Assembly (NCBI RefSeq): GCF_001426345.1
Contig: NZ_LMEM01000009.1
Coordinates: forward strand, 264,540-328,539
Length of the DNA stretch: 64,000 bases
Reading direction: 5' to 3'
DNA from: Devosia sp. Root436
GTDB lineage: Bacteria; Pseudomonadota; Alphaproteobacteria; Rhizobiales; Devosiaceae
Under the pieces are notes generated by a model. That model ran no database searches, was not told the DNA's origin, and was given only the letters and a program-made list of their open reading frames with translations. Each line of letters starts with the position of its first letter. Position 1 is the stretch's first letter. The translations under genes and the position numbers were made by a program. This document shows, piece after piece, positions 18,062-26,680 of this stretch.

Positions 18062-18847
18062 ATGGGGCAGGACAGGCTTTCGAGCCGCCAACGCGACATT
18101 CTTGCTTTGATCGAGGCCGAGGGCGCTCAATATATCGAGCACCTGGCGGCCCGCTACGGCATGACGACGCAAACCCTGCGGCGCGACATCAACGCGCTTT
18201 GCGACCTTGGCTATACGCGGCGGTTTCACGGCGGCGTCGACCTGCCGGTCGAGGGCCGCAACATCTCGGTCAACGTCCGCGCCGCCTTGAACAGCGGTGC
18301 CAAGCAACGCATCGCCCGGCGCATCGCCGCCGTCATCGAGCCGAATTCGACCGTGTTCATGGGCATAGGCAGCACGGTCCAGTTCGTGGCGGCGGCATTG
18401 CGCGAACATGAAGGACTGCGTGTCGTCACCAACAATATCGATGTGGCGCTGACACTGTCGGAGGCCCCACAGGTGGAAGTTCATATGACGGGCGGCTTGC
18501 TGCGCCATAACGACCGTGACGTGGTGGGCGCCGATGCACTGCGCTTCTTCGAGAAATTCTATGCCTCCTACGCCGTGATCGGCGCGGGCGCGCTCGACCC
18601 GACCAAGGGCGTGCTCGATTTCAGCTACAGCGAAGCGCAGACCACCACGACGCTGATCGAGAATTCGCGCACCCAGTTGCTGGCCGCCGATGTCAGCAAA
18701 TGGACGCGGGACGCTTCCGTGCGCGTCGTGCCCTTCAAAAGTATCGACACCTTCTTCACCGATCGTCTGCCCGAGGATGGCGCCGCCATGCAGGCTCTTG
18801 CGGATGCCGGAACCGAAGTCGTTCTCTGCGGCGAGGATCCGGCATGA
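18062..18847 (+). CDS. DeoR/GlpR family transcriptional regulator
   Basis: This 261-residue protein has an N-terminal DeoR helix-turn-helix (about 6-60: SSRQRDILALIEAEG, then YGMTTQTLRRDINALCDLG) and a C-terminal sugar-phosphate sensor domain (VFMGIGSTVQFVAAAL, VVTNN, MTGGLLR, then AADVSKW). These regulators usually repress and are released by a phosphorylated ligand, here probably glycerol-3-phosphate or a relative. The two ATGTTCA palindromes ahead of ugpB are its likely sites. It lies 8 bp after ugpQ and its stop overlaps the next ATG. Confidence 0.92.
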   Translation: MGQDRLSSRQRDILALIEAEGAQYIEHLAARYGMTTQTLRRDINALCDLGYTRRFHGGVDLPVEGRNISVNVRAALNSGAKQRIARRIAAVIEPNSTVFMGIGSTVQFVAAALREHEGLRVVTNNIDVALTLSEAPQVEVHMTGGLLRHNDRDVVGADALRFFEKFYASYAVIGAGALDPTKGVLDFSYSEAQTTTTLIENSRTQLLAADVSKWTRDASVRVVPFKSIDTFFTDRLPEDGAAMQALADAGTEVVLCGEDPA

Positions 18848-19629
18848 TTTTTCGTGGCCTGGCGCCCCTGCCCGAACAATTGCAGGGGGTCCGCTATCTC
18901 TTCACCGATATCGACGACACCCTGACCACCGGTGGCCGGTTGCTTCCCGAAACCTATCAGGCGCTTTGGGATCTTCATGCTGCCGGCATTGCCGTGATCC
19001 CGGTCACCGGCGGGTCGGCGGGATGGTGCGAGCACATCGTCCGCGCCTGGCCCGTTGCCGCCGCCATCGGTGAGAGCGGAGCCCTGGCAATGACCCTGGA
19101 AAACGGGCAGGTAGAAATGGACTTCTGGGACGGCGAGGCCGTGCAGGCAGAGCGACAGGCCCAGCACCTGCATATGGTCGAACCGCTGCTGCAAGATTTC
19201 GTGCTGGCGCGCGACCAGCGTTTCCGCCTCGCCGACCTGGCGATCGATATCACCGGACGGTCGCGGCACGACGTCGATGCCCTGGCCGACCGTATCCGCG
19301 CCCTGGGCGCCAGGGTCGCCATTAGCTCGATCCACATCAACTCCTGGATCGGCAACTACGACAAGCAGACCATGAGCGAGCGCCTGCTGCGCCGGCTCGA
19401 TATCGCCCAGGATGAAATCGGGGAACGGACCGCCTTTGTCGGCGACTCGCGCAATGACGCCCCCATGTTCGGCTATTTCAGGAACGCCTTCGGCGTCGCC
19501 AATATCCTTCCGGTGCTCGATGACATCGCCACCAAGCCCCGATGGATATCCAGCCGTCCCGCCGGCCTCGGTTTCGTCGATATCGCCCGCACCATGATTG
19601 CCGCCAGAGGTGCGGCGCCGACTGCCTGA
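18844..19629 (+). CDS. HAD-superfamily (IIB) phosphatase
   Basis: This 261-residue protein has HAD motif 1 FTDIDDTLT, motif 2 VIPVTGGS, a cap domain in the middle and motif 4 FVGDSRNDAPMF, arranged as in subclass IIB sugar phosphatases. The ATGA overlap with the regulator gene places it in the ugp operon. A role in removing phosphate from glycerol-phosphate or from a sugar phosphate is plausible but unproven. Confidence 0.85.
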   Translation: MIFRGLAPLPEQLQGVRYLFTDIDDTLTTGGRLLPETYQALWDLHAAGIAVIPVTGGSAGWCEHIVRAWPVAAAIGESGALAMTLENGQVEMDFWDGEAVQAERQAQHLHMVEPLLQDFVLARDQRFRLADLAIDITGRSRHDVDALADRIRALGARVAISSIHINSWIGNYDKQTMSERLLRRLDIAQDEIGERTAFVGDSRNDAPMFGYFRNAFGVANILPVLDDIATKPRWISSRPAGLGFVDIARTMIAARGAAPTA

Positions 19630-19636
19630 TCCGTCG

Positions 19637-20014
19637 CTACTGCGACTGGTCACAATCCGCGCCGGCCCATAGGCGCACAGCCTCGCCCGCCCCGGCCCCC
19701 AGGGTCAGGCACTGTCCATCCGGGGGGCAAAGCGTCCAGGGGCTGGGCGTCATGCCCGAAGCGGCGAGGTTAAGGCTGGGTACCGGCCCCAATGCCGGCC
19801 GGTAGCTCCAGCGCCCATCGGCCCAGACGGCATCGGGGGGGACAGCGATGCCCGCCCCCGACCCTTCCACGCTGGCCTCCACCACCTGCAGCCTGTCGCC
19901 CTGGACCACCCAGCTTTCGCGCCACTGGGTGTGTTCCACCGAGTGGGTCCAGCTCAGGGTGAAGCTCGAAGCCACCAGGGCCGCGACAGTGCCTGCCGTG
20001 GCGATGCACAGCAT
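19637..20014 (-). CDS. DUF1850 protein of a TAXI TRAP operon
   Basis: This 125-residue protein begins with a hydrophobic stretch (MLCIATAGTVAALVASS), likely a signal or anchor, and continues with SFTLSWTHSVEHTQWRESW, the conserved core of DUF1850. Genes of this family regularly accompany fused TAXI-type TRAP permeases; the function is unknown. The start at 20014 overlaps the permease stop (ATGA), so translation is coupled. Confidence 0.82.
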   Translation of the reverse strand: MLCIATAGTVAALVASSFTLSWTHSVEHTQWRESWVVQGDRLQVVEASVEGSGAGIAVPPDAVWADGRWSYRPALGPVPSLNLAASGMTPSPWTLCPPDGQCLTLGAGAGEAVRLWAGADCDQSQ

Positions 20015-22122
20015 CAGGCCGCCGCCCCCTGCTCGGGCCGCTTCCGCAGGCGCCACCAATGCTGGCCAATCAGCAGCACCGCCAGTGCAAAGCCGAACTC
20101 GTCGGTCAGAGGCAAAGCCAGCATCAGCAGGATCGCGGCGGCAAAGGTCGCGATCCGTTCCAGCACATTGGCCGGACCGAAGAGATAGCCGACCACCGAC
20201 ACGCCCAGCAGGCCGATCGCCAGCACGGTCTTGAACACGATATACGTCACCTCCACCGGATAGCCGAACTGGGCCGCGATCGCCCCGCCATCCTGCAACA
20301 TCAGGGACGGTGTATAGACCGCCATGAACGGCACGATGAAGCCGGCCGCCGCCAGCTTGGTGGCCTGGATCGAGATTTTGAGGCCCGAGGTCTTGGCCAT
20401 CGGCGCGGCTGCAAAGCAGGCCAGCGCCACTGGTGGCGTCAGGTCCGCCATGATGCCGAAGTAGAAGACGAACATGTGGCTGACCAGCAGCGGCACCCCC
20501 AGTTCAAGCAGAGCGGGCCCCGCCAGCGAGGAGGTGATGATGTAGTTGGGAATGGTCGGAATCCCCATGCCCAGCACCAGGCAGGTGAGCATGGTCAAGA
20601 CCAGCGAGAGGAACAGGTTGTCCTCGCCGATGGCGATGACGGCGCCGATGAAGGTCGAGGCGATGCCGGTCAGCGTCAGCGTGCCGATCACGATGCCGAC
20701 GATGGCGCAGGCGATGCCGACCGGCAGCGCGTTGCGGGCGCCCTCGGCCAGTGAATCGCGTACGATGGCCAGGGTTTCCCGCCCGCCATTGACGAAGATG
20801 CAGGCCAGCACCAACGCGCCGATGACGAGTATCAGCAGGTTGACGCCAAAGCGCAGGAAAGCCGCCGAGGCCAGTCCCAGCGCCAGCCAGAACACATAAC
20901 GGAAGACCTTGGGCCCGATGGCGGCGGCAAGCGGCGTGCCCAGGATGAGCACGACGACCAGCGCCAGGCCCATCGTCCCGGCAAAGATCGGCGTATAGCC
21001 GGCAAACAGCAGATAGACCAGCGCCGCCAGCGGCAGCACCAGCGGCCAGTTTTCCTTCACCGCCGTCCACGGATTGGGCAGGTCGGCCTTGTCCATCCCG
21101 CGCAACCCGGCCTTGCCGGCCTCCAGATGCACGACCCAGAAGCAGGTGGCGAAATAGAGAATAGCCGGAATGATCGCGGCCAGGACGATGGAGCTGTAGG
21201 GAACATCGAGCGTCTCGGCCATGATGAAGGCCACGGCCCCCATGATCGGCGGCATGATCTGTCCGCCCATGGACGAGGTCGCTTCCACCCCGCCCGCAAA
21301 GGCCGAACGGAACCCGAAGCGCTTCATCAGCGGAATGGTGAACTGGCCGCTGGCCACCACATTGGCCACGCCGGAGCCGGAAATGGTGCCCATCAAGGCC
21401 GAGGACAGGGTGCAGACCTGTGCCGGTCCGCCGCGCCAGCCGCCGACCAGCCCGAGCGCGAAATCGTTGAACAGCCGGATCATGCCGGCCCGTTCGAGAA
21501 AGGCCGCGAAGACCACGAAGATGAAGATATAGGCCGAAGACACATAGATCGGCGTGCCGTAGATGCCTTCGGTGCCGAAGCCGAAATGCTCGACGATCTG
21601 CGCGAAGTCATAGCCCCGATGCACGAAGGCGCCGGGCAGGTATTGGCCGAAGAAGCAGTAGGCGAGGAAAATGCTGGCGATGATGGCCAGCGGCAGGCCC
21701 ATCAGCCGCCGCGCCGCTTCGAATACCAGGACGATCATCACTGTACCGACCGTCATGTCGAACGGGTTGAGAAAGCTGCTGCGCTTCAGCAGGTCCGCAT
21801 AAAAGACCCAGTTGTAGACGCCGGTCAGGAAGCCGAGCACCGCCAGCGTCCAGAGGAAAATCCGCCCCGCCATGGTCTTGGCGACAAGGTTGCCGACCAG
21901 GCCGAAGCCGAGCAGCAGCAGGAAGCCGACATGCATGGCGCGCACCACCTGGCTGGGCAGCGTGCCATAGGCCGCCGTCCACAGCTGGAACAGCGCAAAG
22001 GCAATGGCGATGCCGAAGGCGATGCGGCCCATCAGGCCCGTGCCGAAGCCGGGCGGCAGGCCCTCCACCGCCTCCTCGACGCTGGTAGTTTCAGGCGTAA
22101 TCGCCGCTGATGCGGAAGTCAT
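20014..22122 (-). CDS. TRAP transporter, fused 4TM/12TM permease (TAXI type)
   Basis: This 702-residue inner-membrane protein combines the small and large TRAP subunits. About four helices (residues 20-150) are followed by the DctM-like domain with SALMGTISGSGVANVVASGQ and VEATSSMGGQIMPPIMGAVA, and later GMGIPTIPNYI. It uses ion gradients with the periplasmic protein encoded upstream. The ATG at 22122 follows GGGGAGGAAA. TAXI systems import organic acids such as glutamate or 2-oxoglutarate in known cases; the substrate here is unknown. Confidence 0.94.
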   Translation of the reverse strand: MTSASAAITPETTSVEEAVEGLPPGFGTGLMGRIAFGIAIAFALFQLWTAAYGTLPSQVVRAMHVGFLLLLGFGLVGNLVAKTMAGRIFLWTLAVLGFLTGVYNWVFYADLLKRSSFLNPFDMTVGTVMIVLVFEAARRLMGLPLAIIASIFLAYCFFGQYLPGAFVHRGYDFAQIVEHFGFGTEGIYGTPIYVSSAYIFIFVVFAAFLERAGMIRLFNDFALGLVGGWRGGPAQVCTLSSALMGTISGSGVANVVASGQFTIPLMKRFGFRSAFAGGVEATSSMGGQIMPPIMGAVAFIMAETLDVPYSSIVLAAIIPAILYFATCFWVVHLEAGKAGLRGMDKADLPNPWTAVKENWPLVLPLAALVYLLFAGYTPIFAGTMGLALVVVLILGTPLAAAIGPKVFRYVFWLALGLASAAFLRFGVNLLILVIGALVLACIFVNGGRETLAIVRDSLAEGARNALPVGIACAIVGIVIGTLTLTGIASTFIGAVIAIGEDNLFLSLVLTMLTCLVLGMGIPTIPNYIITSSLAGPALLELGVPLLVSHMFVFYFGIMADLTPPVALACFAAAPMAKTSGLKISIQATKLAAAGFIVPFMAVYTPSLMLQDGGAIAAQFGYPVEVTYIVFKTVLAIGLLGVSVVGYLFGPANVLERIATFAAAILLMLALPLTDEFGFALAVLLIGQHWWRLRKRPEQGAAA

Positions 22123-22154
22123 CGAGTTTCCTCCCCAGGACTCGCAGGAATGGA

Positions 22155-22180
22155 CGTCCGGGAGCACCCGCTCCCGGACG
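22155..22180 (-). other. GC-rich hairpin between TAXI binding-protein and permease genes
   Basis: Perfect 11-bp stem CGTCCGGGAGC with a 4-nt loop, starting 9 nt after the binding-protein stop, without a T-tract. Confidence 0.75.
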
Positions 22181-22188
22181 CGGATGGA

Positions 22189-23148
22189 TCAGAGCAGGCC
22201 CATTTCCCTGTAGTAGCGCTCGGCGCCCGGATGCAGCGGGATCGAGAGCCCCTCGGTAGCCTTGGCGGGATCGATGGCGCCGGCAGCCGAATGTGACGCC
22301 TTGAGCCGCTCGAGATTCTCGAACAGCAGTTTGGTCATCTGGTAGGCGGTCTCGTCGCTGACGCCAGCGCGCGTCACCAGGATATTGCCGATGGCGGCCG
22401 TGGGAACGTCCTCGTCCTGTCCGTCATAGGTGCCAGCCGGAATAACGGCGGGAATGTACGGCGCGCCGATTTTTTCCACGACATCGGCGGGGATGGCGAC
22501 GATGTTGATGTCCATCGTGGCCGACAGATCCTTGATGAAGGCAACGCCGAGACCGGACGATTGCAGCGTCGAGTCGAGCTGGCGATTCTTCATCAATTCG
22601 GCCGATTCCGCATAGGGCAGGTATTCGAGCTTGCCCAGGTCGTCATAGCTCATGCCCGAGGCGGCAAAGATCGCCCGGGCATTGAGTTCGGTGCCGGAGG
22701 CCGGTGCGCCGACCGACATCGATTTGCCCTTGAGGTCGGCGAAGGACGTGATGCCGCTTTCGGCGCTGGACACCACCTGCACATAATTGGGGTAGATCGC
22801 TGCGATGGCGCGCAGATCGGTCAGCGGCTGCGGGAACCCGGCTTCTTCCACGCCATCCCAGCCTGCCTTGACCGAGTCGCCCAGCGCAAAGGCGAGTTCG
22901 CCCTTGCCCTGTTGCAGCAGGTTGAGGTTTTCGACCGACGCCTTGGTGGCCTGCACCTGGGTACGGGCACCCTCGATTTCCTCGGCATAGATTTCCGAGA
23001 GGGCCACCCCGAGCGGGTAGTACACACCGGACGTACCGCCGGTGAGGATGTTGATGAATTCCTGGGCGTTGACGGCAGCGCCGCCGCTTATGGCCAGGAC
23101 GGCGCCGGCAACCAGGCCCGCTACGCGACGGACGGGAACGAAAGACAT
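22189..23148 (-). CDS. TAXI family TRAP transporter solute-binding protein
   Basis: This 319-residue periplasmic protein has a signal peptide (residues 1-29, ending VNAQE). The mature part begins FINILTGGTSGVYYPLGVAL, the TAXI-family signature, followed by VQATKASVENLNLLQQG and the LKGKSMSVGAPASGTELNAR ligand-site region. It feeds the fused permease encoded next. A sigma-54 promoter lies about 70 bp upstream, and a DctB/DctD-like pair is encoded directly behind that. Confidence 0.95.
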   Translation of the reverse strand: MSFVPVRRVAGLVAGAVLAISGGAAVNAQEFINILTGGTSGVYYPLGVALSEIYAEEIEGARTQVQATKASVENLNLLQQGKGELAFALGDSVKAGWDGVEEAGFPQPLTDLRAIAAIYPNYVQVVSSAESGITSFADLKGKSMSVGAPASGTELNARAIFAASGMSYDDLGKLEYLPYAESAELMKNRQLDSTLQSSGLGVAFIKDLSATMDINIVAIPADVVEKIGAPYIPAVIPAGTYDGQDEDVPTAAIGNILVTRAGVSDETAYQMTKLLFENLERLKASHSAAGAIDPAKATEGLSIPLHPGAERYYREMGLL

Positions 23149-23217
23149 GCGATAATCCTCCCTACATGTTTTTGTTTATGCCCCGGCACCTCTAAGCGAC
23201 GGGACCGCCCGCTTCCT

Positions 23218-23233
23218 TGCAACGGGCGTGCCA
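23218..23233 (-). promoter_or_regulatory. Sigma-54 promoter of the TAXI TRAP operon
   Basis: Read on the minus strand: TGGCACG (23233-23227), CCCG, TTGCA (23222-23218). This is a perfect match to the RpoN consensus TGGCACG-N4-TTGCW. It is 70 bp before the binding-protein ATG and next to the gene for a sigma-54 activator. Confidence 0.88.
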
Positions 23234-23293
23234 ACCACACAACGCCCATAGAACGGGCCTTTTTTGACGATGGTACAGGCCAATTCGAGCGGC

Positions 23294-23334
23294 AATCCGC
23301 CAGGCTCGCCCCCGCCTTGGCGGAAATCCGCCAG
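23294..23334 (-). promoter_or_regulatory. Candidate enhancer sites for the DctD-like activator
   Basis: Direct repeats AATCCGCCAG at 23294-23303 and 23325-23334 lie 31 bp (about three helical turns) apart. An inverted copy, TTGGCGGA, sits at 23318-23325. They lie about 60-100 bp upstream of the sigma-54 promoter, where activator sites are expected. Confidence 0.55.
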
Positions 23335-23342
23335 CTTGGACG

Positions 23343-24677
23343 CTAGCGGCTGATCTCGGCCGGCACTCTCAGGCCATAGCGGGCGATCTTTTCGTTGAGC
23401 GTGCGGCGGGCCAGGCCAAGCCGCTCGGCAGCATCGGCCGTGGAGCCGCCGGCATCGCGCAGCGCCTGTTCGATGACGACAGCCTCGAAACGCGCGACCC
23501 GGTCGGCAAGGCTTTCGCCTGCCCCGCCTTCGCCGGGAACCACGCCGCGCTGCATCACGCCCAGCACGGTCCGCTCGGCCAGCGCCTTGAGTTCGCGCAC
23601 ATTGCCCGGCCATTCCGAAGATTCGAGCCCCGGCGGCACGCGATGGGTGCCCGTCTCGGGCAGGCGGAACCGCCGTTCCGCATTGGCGGCGAACAGGTTG
23701 AACAGCAGCGGCACGTCTTCGCGGCGCTGGCGCAGCGGCGGCACCGCCAGTTCCACCGTGGCGAGCCTGAAATAGAGGTCCGGCCGGAACCGGCCCGCCG
23801 CGCTCTCGGCCCTGAGGTCGGTCTTGCTGGCGGCAATGAAGCGCACATCGATGGGCCGTGACACATTGGTCCCCAGCGGCTCGACGCTCCGCTCCTGGAT
23901 GGCGCGCAGCACCTTGGCCTGCAGCGCCAGCGGCATGGACTCGATCTCGTCGAGAAATACCGTGCCGCCCCTGGCATATTCGAGCTTGCCGACGCGCTCG
24001 CCCGCCGCCCCGGTAAAGGCCCCCCGGGCATGGCCGAACATCTCGCTCTCGAACACCGTCTCGGGAATGGCGGCGCAATTGATGGCCACGAACTGGCCCT
24101 GGGCCCGGCTGCCGAAATCGTGCAAAGCCCGGGCAATGACTTCCTTGCCGGTGCCGGTCTCTCCGGTCACCAGCACGTCCACGTCGATATCGGCCAGTTG
24201 CAGGATGGATTGGCGCAAAGTCGCCATGGCCGGCGCCAGGCCGACCAGCCGGTCCTCGAGTTCGGTGCCCCCTGCCACCCGGCGCAGCCGGGCGAGTTCG
24301 CGCCCGAGCCTCCGGCGCTCGGTAGCCCGATCGAGGATCGCCACCAGATGCTCGGCATCATAGGGCTTTTCGATGAAATCATGCGCGCCGCGACGCATCG
24401 CATCGACGGCCAGGGCCACATCGCCATGGCCGGTGAGCAGCACTACCGGCAGGTCCGGCGCCGCGGCGCGATAGTGGTTCAGCACTGCGATCCCATCCAG
24501 CCCCGGCATGCGGACATCGGTGACCACGCAGTCGACACCGGCCGGGTCCACCCGCTCCAGCGCCCGTTGCGCGGCGGTGTAGCTGGTGACGCTGAACCCC
24601 GAAACGCCCAGCCATTCCTCTGCTGCGGCACACAATTCGGCCTCGTCGTCGATGAATACGATGCTGCCCCTGCTCAT
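23343..24677 (-). CDS. DctD-like sigma-54-dependent response regulator
   Basis: This 444-residue protein has a receiver domain (1-120; VFIDDE, phospho-acceptor Asp in VVTDVRMPG, Lys in IEKPY), an AAA+ domain (about 145-370; GETGTGKE Walker A, GAFTGA sigma-54 loop, GTVFLDEIESM Walker B) and a Fis-type C-terminal helix-turn-helix (AAERLGLARRTLNEKI). It should activate the neighbouring sigma-54 promoter at 23218. It overlaps the sensor kinase gene by 4 bp. Family resemblance is to DctD, but the target here is a TAXI TRAP system. Confidence 0.95.
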   Translation of the reverse strand: MSRGSIVFIDDEAELCAAAEEWLGVSGFSVTSYTAAQRALERVDPAGVDCVVTDVRMPGLDGIAVLNHYRAAAPDLPVVLLTGHGDVALAVDAMRRGAHDFIEKPYDAEHLVAILDRATERRRLGRELARLRRVAGGTELEDRLVGLAPAMATLRQSILQLADIDVDVLVTGETGTGKEVIARALHDFGSRAQGQFVAINCAAIPETVFESEMFGHARGAFTGAAGERVGKLEYARGGTVFLDEIESMPLALQAKVLRAIQERSVEPLGTNVSRPIDVRFIAASKTDLRAESAAGRFRPDLYFRLATVELAVPPLRQRREDVPLLFNLFAANAERRFRLPETGTHRVPPGLESSEWPGNVRELKALAERTVLGVMQRGVVPGEGGAGESLADRVARFEAVVIEQALRDAGGSTADAAERLGLARRTLNEKIARYGLRVPAEISR

Positions 24678-26602
24678 GCCGATGCCAGCCTCTTATGCGC
24701 CGCTTCCGCCCGGTAGAGCGGCAGCACGACGCTGACCAGCGTGCCGCCCTCGGGCCGGACATCGAAACGCAGCGCCCCGCCGAATTCCTCGACTAGCGTG
24801 CGGGATATGGAGAGGCCCAGCCCCAGGCTTTCCCCGGTGCTCTTGGTGGTAAAGAACGGCTCGAACAGACGCTCCCGAACCGTCTGCGGAATGCCGGGCC
24901 CCGTATCGGCAATCTCCACCGACACGCCTCGTTCGTCGCTCAGGGCCGTGACCCGCACTTCCCGCTTATCGGCCTCGGCAGTCGCCTCGATGGCATTGAG
25001 CACGAGGTTGATGAACACCTGCTCCAGCCGCACCGCATTGCCCGCCACGCGCGGCAGGTCCGGCCCCACCGCCTTTTCCACGCGCACCGCCCCGTCCCGC
25101 GCCTGTGGCGCCACAATATCCAGCGCCGCGTCAAGCACCGTGGCGATATTGACCGCCTCGGGCGGCCCCGGATCGCGACGCGACGAGAAAGTGCGCAGAT
25201 GCTTGACCGTGCGCTGCATGCGGCGCAGCAGGTTGCGGGCATTGCCGAGAGTGCGGTGGACTTCATCGGGAGCGTCGCGCTGGGCATGCAGGTCCGCCGC
25301 CGCCAGCGTGTTATCGAGCGCCGAGAGCGGCTGGCTCACTTCATGCACGATGGCAGCCGACATGCGGCCGAGCGCCGCCAGCTTGGCGGCATGGATGAGA
25401 TTTTCCTGGGTCGCGCGAAGCTCGGCCTCGGTGCGCCGCCGCTCCTCCACCTCATGGGCCAGGGCCTGGGTGCGCTCGGCGACCCGCCGCTCCAGGATGA
25501 CATTCTGCTCCAGCTTCAATCGGACGATCTGCCGGCGCTGGTTGGCAAAGACCAGCGCACCCAGCCCCAGTATGGCGATCAGTGCCGCAAGCCCGCCCAT
25601 CAGCCGGGCCTCGCGCTCCACCGGCTCCAGCGGCAGTGCCGACAGCAATTGCCAGCCATCCGGCTCTATGGCGCGCCGGCCTAATAGATAAGTATCGTCG
25701 GGCAGATTGATGAGCAGGCTCCCCGCCACCGCGTCCTCAGGCGGGGCCAGCGGCGCCGCGGCAGCTATATCGACGCCGTCATAGCGCCGTTCCGCCTGCA
25801 GCAATTCGATCGTATCGCCCGTCAGCGCCTGCAATGGCCGGTAGTTCCAGCGCGGGTCGCCGGAGAGAAACACGATCCCGTCGCGATCGGCGACCGCGCT
25901 CATTTCGCCCGCGGCCGCCCAGGTCAGGGCCAGCGGTCCCATATCGACCTTGGCGACCACGACGCCAACGGGCTGCCCCTCGACATCGACCCGGCTGGAC
26001 AGGAAATATCCCGGCTTGCCCGTCGTCACGCCCACTGCATAAAAGCGCCCGCTGCCCATCGCCATGGCATCGAGAAAATACGGCCGGAACGCATAATTGT
26101 GGCCCACGAAGCTGCCCGGCTCGTTCCAGTTGCTCGCCGCAATCGTCTCGCCGGACAGGTTGAGAACGTAAAGCTCGTCGGCCCCCGACATGTCCCTGAC
26201 GGCCTGAAGATAGAGGTTGGCGGCCTCTGCCGGCGTCGTCGATCCCCGCTGCTGCAGTGTCGCCACCACGCGCCCGTCCTGTCCGATGACGCCCGGCAGG
26301 TAGCGGAAGCGTTCGATCTCGCTCTCGACCGATCGCAGGTTGATGGTCAGGCGGTCCTGCACCTGCCGTTCCACCTCGCCGAACTGCCGCAGATAGGCCA
26401 GCCGCCAGCAGCCCAGCGCGACGCCGAGGACCACGAAAACGGCCACCAGCCCCAGCCAGACGCGATGGCGTTGGATCGATTGCAATCCGGCACTTCCTCC
26501 CGGCCCGCCGGTTTGTCCGGCGATGCTCGCCCGCCAAGTTGAGCCCAGTTCTGCCCGCCATGCAATGGCAAGGGACGGTGCGGTCATATTCCTGAAAAAC
26601 AT
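24674..26602 (-). CDS. DctB-like sensor histidine kinase
   Basis: This membrane kinase of about 642 residues has an N-terminal helix (about 45-65), a periplasmic PAS/Cache-like sensor of about 270 residues, a second helix (LAALIAILGLGALVFA), a coiled coil, the H-box AAIVHEVSQPLSALDNTLA, N-box NLVLNAIEAT and G-boxes DTGPGIP and GLGLSISRTL. Layout and the HEVSQPL motif match DctB. The start is uncertain: ATG at 26602 is used, ATG at 26587 is also possible, and neither has an ideal ribosome site. The sensor probably reads the TAXI substrate. Confidence 0.92.
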   Translation of the reverse strand: MFFRNMTAPSLAIAWRAELGSTWRASIAGQTGGPGGSAGLQSIQRHRVWLGLVAVFVVLGVALGCWRLAYLRQFGEVERQVQDRLTINLRSVESEIERFRYLPGVIGQDGRVVATLQQRGSTTPAEAANLYLQAVRDMSGADELYVLNLSGETIAASNWNEPGSFVGHNYAFRPYFLDAMAMGSGRFYAVGVTTGKPGYFLSSRVDVEGQPVGVVVAKVDMGPLALTWAAAGEMSAVADRDGIVFLSGDPRWNYRPLQALTGDTIELLQAERRYDGVDIAAAAPLAPPEDAVAGSLLINLPDDTYLLGRRAIEPDGWQLLSALPLEPVEREARLMGGLAALIAILGLGALVFANQRRQIVRLKLEQNVILERRVAERTQALAHEVEERRRTEAELRATQENLIHAAKLAALGRMSAAIVHEVSQPLSALDNTLAAADLHAQRDAPDEVHRTLGNARNLLRRMQRTVKHLRTFSSRRDPGPPEAVNIATVLDAALDIVAPQARDGAVRVEKAVGPDLPRVAGNAVRLEQVFINLVLNAIEATAEADKREVRVTALSDERGVSVEIADTGPGIPQTVRERLFEPFFTTKSTGESLGLGLSISRTLVEEFGGALRFDVRPEGGTLVSVVLPLYRAEAAHKRLASA

Positions 26603-26680
26603 TTCGCGGATAGACAGACCCTCCAACGCAGTATAATTTTTTGGACAAATGCCCGATTTGTTCCAATTTTGATCCTGGTC

